From Thermonema rossianum DSM 10300 (GTDB taxonomy: Bacteria; Bacteroidota; Bacteroidia; Cytophagales; Thermonemataceae), in contig NZ_AUGC01000007.1 of NCBI RefSeq assembly GCF_000426825.1, positions 1-64,000 of the forward strand: DNA of 64,000 nt. Reading direction: 5' to 3'. Below are positions 61,456 through 64,000 of the stretch, in pieces. Position 1 is the first letter of the stretch, and every line of letters starts with the position of its first letter. The position numbers and the translations under genes are program-made. The notes below the pieces were generated by a model that did no database searches, had not been told where the DNA came from, and was given only the letters and a program-made list of their open reading frames with translations.

Positions 61456-61941
61456 ATGCAAAAAATAATTTCCCTGTTTGCTTTATTATGCCTTGCAGCG
61501 ATTGCTCCTTCAGCCATTGCACAACAAAAAGAAGACAGCCTGCAAACCGCCGACAGTGTGAGTGTGGAACAGCGTCGCCTTGACGCCATAGAAAAAAGCT
61601 GCCTTTCCAAGATAGCAGAAGGCTTTCAAGTAGTGAAGACTTACCGTTTCAACGTATCGACCAATCCCAAAGAAGGATACAAAATCAATCAGAATTACAT
61701 ATTCAGCAGTACAGCCCAATATAATATTGCCATTTGTGGCGAATGGGAAGAAGACCGGATGCCGGTAATTTATGTATTCGACAGCCGGAATAACAAAATA
61801 GCAGAATCGAAAAACGGCAGCGTAAGCATCAAGCCACAACAAGGCGGCATCGTGCGTATTGTGTATGACTTTAAGAATCCGCCTGCTCAACTGCTGGGGG
61901 TGAGTATTATTGCTTCGGCACCTAAGGCAAAAAAGAAATAG
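61456..61941 (+). CDS. Secreted protein of unknown function
   Basis: A 161-residue protein with a signal peptide (1-22, ending SAIAQ). The mature domain has GFQVVKTYRFNVSTNPKEGY, then QYNIAICGEWEE and IYVFDSRNNKIAESKNG, consistent with a small beta-sandwich. The last residues KAKKK are basic. No family was recognised. It is a single gene, convergent with the COG3014 gene across a repeat copy. Confidence 0.75.
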   Translation: MQKIISLFALLCLAAIAPSAIAQQKEDSLQTADSVSVEQRRLDAIEKSCLSKIAEGFQVVKTYRFNVSTNPKEGYKINQNYIFSSTAQYNIAICGEWEEDRMPVIYVFDSRNNKIAESKNGSVSIKPQQGGIVRIVYDFKNPPAQLLGVSIIASAPKAKKK

Positions 61942-62039
61942 GCAGCATTGGGAAAGCTTACTTTTCTTCCTCAATGCTCCACTTGCTTCCGGGGCTAAGC
62001 TGCTTTTTCTTTCATCTTTGCCATCTGCCTTTCCTTTTT

Positions 62040-62131
62040 TGTCATTTCGAGCGTAAGCGAGAAATCTCTTTTTTTCTTCTTGCGGCAGATTTGAGTTTTC
62101 TCGCTCCGCTTACGCTCCGTTCGAAATAATA
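62040..62131. repeat. Palindromic repeat unit (cluster C)
   Basis: The left arm TGTCATTTCGAGCGTAAGCG is clean. The right arm (CTCGCTCCGCTTACGCTCCG then TTCGAAATAATA) has a decayed terminus. The internal part carries GCAGATTTGAG. It lies between convergent genes, as in clusters A and B. Confidence 0.8.
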
Positions 62132-62166
62132 CACTTTGCCGCACCCCGTTTGCACTTGTCAATAAT

Positions 62167-63564
62167 TTAATAACGGAAGGGGCGGCTTTGTAAGTTGTGG
62201 AAGTAATGAAAGGTGGTTTGCCCGGCTTCCACATCAAAGACGAAGTTATAGGTCTTATTTTCGCCTTCTGCGCCTTGCACTACCAGCTTTACCGTTTGCT
62301 TTCCTTCCGGCAAGCGCACACGCGTGTAGTGAATGGCATAGGGCAAAGTCATCCATGCGCGGGTGTCGGACTGCTGCCCCATTTGTAACAAAAGCCCCAC
62401 CCACATGGCGGCCTCTTCGTTGTCTTCTTCTATACCCTTTTCTATGGCTTTGCGTAAAGCCATACGAAGCACCGCCGAAGACACTTCCCAGAACAAACGT
62501 TGTTTCAGTGTATAAAAGGCAACCGCATTGATATCTTCTGCCAATTCAAAAGCAAGCGTGTCATTACCTGCCAGCAAATAGGCCGACTGATAAACAGGGG
62601 GGCGCTCTTTGTATTCGGGAATTACTACATTAAAGACTTCCAGCTTGTCCAGCTTCTCTTTTTCGTCTTTAGACAAACGACTTTCAAAAGTCCAGCCGTA
62701 CTCTTCGTTATAAAAATAGGCTTTGTTGCCCTTCACACGCGTAGCAAATGAAATGCTTTTATCTACTTTCACCGGCGCCAAGCCTGTATGCCAAAAGAAT
62801 ATGAGTTCGCCGTAATCAGATTCGGACGGTTCGGCTTCATAGGTCATGCCAAACTCTTTTTCATAAGCGTGCATTTCTTCAATGAAGCCGCTCAAATAAG
62901 CCGTACGTAGCAGATCTTTTTTCAATTGCTGTGGTGCATGCACCCCGAACAACTCGCTGTGAATGGTTTGGTATGCGTTCCACGCATTGCGGTAAGCAAT
63001 GAAGGCATTGTTGTAATCGTGCATGGCGTCGTAGGCAAGCCCCATAATCAGGTAGAAGAAGGCATCGCTTCTATACTTCACCTCTTCCGTATTCTTGTAA
63101 TAGCTTGTCCAGCGTCGCAGCAAAATATCGACGCGGCGGCACTCCACCAGCGCTTCTTCGTAGCGTTTTAGTTTTAAGTAAGCCAGCGCTTTGTAGTAGT
63201 GCACCATCAGCAGCTCGAAGTACTCTCCCCGGTAAGGCGCGTACATGGGATTGATCAGCTCGGCAGCCCCTTCCGCCAAGTAATTGCGCGACAGATTGTC
63301 GCCCAAGCGATAGGCTATTTCAAAATACTGAATGGCATCTTCATAACGCTGCGCCATGAAGGCAGCCATACCCATGTTCATATAATGCAGCAGGTAATTG
63401 CGGCGGGGCACTTTCGACTTCTTCAATATCTGCAGTGCCTGCTCAAAGTCGCCTTTTTCGAAGGCTTTGTGGTATTCAAGATAACGCACATAGTAGGAAG
63501 AGCAGCCTCCTAAAAAAAGCAGGCAGCAGCCAAGCAACAAGCTACGTAGCCGGCGGCGTATCAT
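62167..63564 (-). CDS. COG3014-family TPR lipoprotein
   Basis: A 465-residue lipoprotein with signal ending LGGC (Cys21). The first 250 residues are TPR-like (YHKAFEKGDFEQALQILKKS, YEDAIQYFEIAYRLGD, LAYLKLKRYEEALVECRRVD). The C-terminal part has beta-rich segments (KQTVKLVVQGAEGENKTYNF). The family is usually next to lpoB, and its function is unknown; a role with penicillin-binding proteins is inferred from that pairing. It starts 4 bp after the lpoB stop. Confidence 0.8.
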   Translation of the reverse strand: MIRRRLRSLLLGCCLLFLGGCSSYYVRYLEYHKAFEKGDFEQALQILKKSKVPRRNYLLHYMNMGMAAFMAQRYEDAIQYFEIAYRLGDNLSRNYLAEGAAELINPMYAPYRGEYFELLMVHYYKALAYLKLKRYEEALVECRRVDILLRRWTSYYKNTEEVKYRSDAFFYLIMGLAYDAMHDYNNAFIAYRNAWNAYQTIHSELFGVHAPQQLKKDLLRTAYLSGFIEEMHAYEKEFGMTYEAEPSESDYGELIFFWHTGLAPVKVDKSISFATRVKGNKAYFYNEEYGWTFESRLSKDEKEKLDKLEVFNVVIPEYKERPPVYQSAYLLAGNDTLAFELAEDINAVAFYTLKQRLFWEVSSAVLRMALRKAIEKGIEEDNEEAAMWVGLLLQMGQQSDTRAWMTLPYAIHYTRVRLPEGKQTVKLVVQGAEGENKTYNFVFDVEAGQTTFHYFHNLQSRPFRY

Positions 63565-63568
63565 CTGT

Positions 63569-64000
63569 TTAGTTCTTTACAAACTTTTTGATTTCTTTTT
63601 TGCCTATCCAAACCACTTCGTTGGTCTCGATATTGGTAAGTTCCAAATTCACCTGATAATAGATGACACGCTTACGCTTTTCTATGTCCACAATGGAAGA
63701 GATGGTCCCCAACAACATGAAATCGGCACCCAACTCTTTGCCCCACTGCTTCTGTGTAGAAGGCGACGCAAAGTTTTGTTGGTCAAGGCGTTCTTCCCGC
63801 ACTTTGTCGCGCAGGGCGGCATTTTGCACAACCCGCACCCGGCGCGACTCGATAAGTGCCCGCTCAATGTCTTTAATAAAAGTCTCTGTGTTGATGTGTT
63901 CGTGTGTTTTATTTTGAATGAAGCCCACTATCACGACCGGTTCGCGTTCATGGTCCATATAAAAATTACGATGCCAATGGGCTTCCATGATTTGGCGTGT
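63569..64000 (-). CDS. lpoB: Penicillin-binding protein activator LpoB-like, 5' end cut by window
   Basis: The visible part encodes about 144 residues of the LpoB (YcfM) family: REPVVIVGFIQNKTHEHINT, then FIKDIERALIESRRVRVV, then GADFMLLGTISSIVD and a terminal NEVVWIGKKEIKKFVKN. The frame stays open to the window edge with no stop, so the usual lipoprotein signal and linker lie outside. An internal ATG at 63988 is not a credible start. LpoB stimulates class A penicillin-binding protein activity from the outer membrane in E. coli. It is the upstream partner of the COG3014 gene. Confidence 0.85.
   Translation of the reverse strand, partial: TRQIMEAHWHRNFYMDHEREPVVIVGFIQNKTHEHINTETFIKDIERALIESRRVRVVQNAALRDKVREERLDQQNFASPSTQKQWGKELGADFMLLGTISSIVDIEKRKRVIYYQVNLELTNIETNEVVWIGKKEIKKFVKN

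Overview
The window reads as a chromosomal segment of a member of the Bacteroidota, most likely a Cytophagia-type aerobe. I cannot name the genus from sequence alone. The evidence is a SusC/SusD-like outer-membrane pair, a parA-parB-DUF5683-dapB-lepB cluster, a two-subunit-III cytochrome oxidase cluster, an alanine dehydrogenase with the extended N-terminus seen in this phylum, and many Bacteroidota promoters of the type TTTG (-33) / TAnnTTTG (-7). There is no prophage, insertion sequence, CRISPR array or rRNA. Gene density is high, and most intergenic gaps hold promoters, hairpin terminators or a dispersed palindromic repeat.

Layout. 1-5.3 kb: a YyaL-type thioredoxin-fold protein, an RCK-type potassium channel and an orphan peptide-binding lipoprotein. 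5.5-9.8 kb: chromosome partitioning (parA, parB), DUF5683, dapB and lepB. 9.8-12.7 kb: accessory part of a haem-copper oxidase (two subunit III genes, subunit IV, a Sco-like protein without its copper motif, DUF420). 12.8-14.8 kb: secreted lipoprotein and MacB-like permease. 15-18.5 kb: queA, glycerate kinase, psd and a double CDGSH protein. 18.9-29.9 kb: hutI, ispE, a C-terminal processing protease, a TonB-dependent receptor, asparagine synthetase, a UbiA-type prenyltransferase and a lysozyme-like secreted protein. 30-41 kb: phosphohexomutase, SusC/SusD, AraC regulator, acyl-CoA dehydrogenase and the E2 subunit of a 2-oxoacid dehydrogenase. 41-46 kb: a PD-(D/E)XK nuclease-like domain fused to a four-helix membrane module, a thioesterase, alanine dehydrogenase, tsaE and a MoxR/Mg-chelatase-like AAA ATPase. 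46-54 kb: rpsT, radC, CBS protein, VOC protein, MFS transporter, two tRNA genes, an ECF sigma/anti-sigma pair, gmk, and a divergent nitroreductase/HxlR pair. 54-64 kb: nadD, coiled-coil secreted protein, saccharopine dehydrogenase-like reductase, a COG3650-like protein with trmN6, Na/Pi symporter, a 58-residue lipoprotein with an ATP-grasp enzyme, and a COG3014-lpoB pair cut by the window edge.

How it fits together. Most genes are housekeeping: cell envelope (lepB, psd, lpoB, SusCD), isoprenoids (ispE, UbiA), respiration, and central metabolism (E2, acyl-CoA dehydrogenase, ald, asnB). The items least explained by known biology are the nuclease-membrane fusion at 41.1-42.2 kb, the small lipoprotein/ATP-grasp operon at 60-61.3 kb, the motif-less Sco homologue at 11.6-12.1 kb, and a family of about 85-90 bp palindromic repeats. 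The full copies of that repeat all lie between convergent genes.
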